Notes under the pieces: model-generated | Seen by the model: only the letters and a program-made list of their open reading frames with translations | Database searches by the model: none | Told to the model about the DNA's origin: nothing | DNA from: Pseudomonas pudica | GTDB taxonomy: Bacteria > Pseudomonadota > Gammaproteobacteria > Pseudomonadales > Pseudomonadaceae | Direction: 5' to 3' | Length of the DNA: 64,000 nucleotides | Assembly (NCBI RefSeq): GCF_015680405.1 | Contig: NZ_JADLJS010000019.1 | Location: forward strand, 28,869-92,868 | Made by a program: the position numbers and the translations under genes | Shown: positions 63,926 through 64,000 of the stretch, piece after piece | How the letters are laid out: each line of letters begins with the position of its first letter | How positions within the stretch are numbered: the stretch's first letter is position 1

Positions 63926-64000
63926 AGGCACATAGCTCAGTTGGTTAGAGCACCACCTTGACATGGTGGGGGTCGTTGGTTCGAGTCCAATTGTGCCTAC
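63926..64000 (+). tRNA. tRNA-Val (anticodon GAC), copy 2, 3' CA cut by window edge
   Basis: Identical to copy 1 through the first C of CCA at base 64000; the last two bases lie outside the window. The full cloverleaf and GAC anticodon are present. Confidence 0.95.

Overview
The window looks like a chromosome segment of a Pseudomonas putida-group bacterium. The evidence is GC-rich coding sequence, many copies of the P. putida-type REP element (the CCTGTGGGAGCGGGTTTACC family and its GCTGGCTTGCCGG variant), OprD/DUF2790/MHS-type genes typical of the genus, and two identical tRNA-Val(GAC) genes at the right edge. No database search was possible; all family calls rest on motifs, length, order and recognition of protein sequence.

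Region 1 (1 to about 29.55 kb) is the right part of a lambda-like siphovirus prophage. From the left it carries the last codons of the terminase, then an HK97-type head module (portal, ClpP-like protease, capsid, connectors). A lambda-type tail module follows: tail tube, gpG/gpGT with a GGGAAAG slippery site, tape measure, then M, L, K, I and J. Next come receptor-binding and fibre-assembly genes, a reverse-strand O-acetyltransferase, a lambda R/Rz/Rz1 lysis set, and a right-end accessory block. That block holds an AhpD-like protein, two tandem small paralogues, and YedK and UmuDC divergently placed around a perfect SOS box. Two exported-protein genes sit between K and I like morons. Five intergenic junctions carry the same module: a hairpin with a T-run followed at once by the next gene's Shine-Dalgarno and ATG. 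No integrase, repressor, holin or att site is visible, so the left end lies outside the window. REP elements are absent from this region and begin right after it.

Region 2 (29.6 to 36.3 kb) is a mixed accessory stretch. It contains an OsmC-like protein; a compact methyltransferase / MerR-type regulator / alpha-beta hydrolase cassette preceded by a MerR-type dyad operator; a free-standing LigD-type ATP-dependent DNA ligase with a small partner; and a DUF2790 / thioredoxin-like pair.

Region 3 (36.4 to 45 kb) has an aroQ-aroE paralogue operon divergent from a czcCBA heavy-metal RND efflux operon. Two different inverted-repeat operators lie between them. An MHS-family MFS transporter follows.

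Region 4 (45 to 58.8 kb) is dominated by outer-membrane uptake. It has a TonB-dependent receptor broken by a one-base frameshift, a DUF2946 protein, a diguanylate cyclase, and a putative operon (substrate-binding protein, FecCD permease, ATPase, OprD-like porin) headed by a cobalamin riboswitch. A DUF1624-type membrane acyltransferase and a second TonB receptor with its own cobalamin riboswitch complete it. The two riboswitches point to corrinoid- or cobalt-linked uptake rather than ordinary siderophore use.

Region 5 (58.8 to 64 kb) holds an NhaR-like regulator, a small lipoprotein, a TerC-family membrane protein, a degenerate C39-like lipoprotein lacking catalytic residues, a PuuB-like flavin oxidase, and the two separately promoted tRNA-Val genes.
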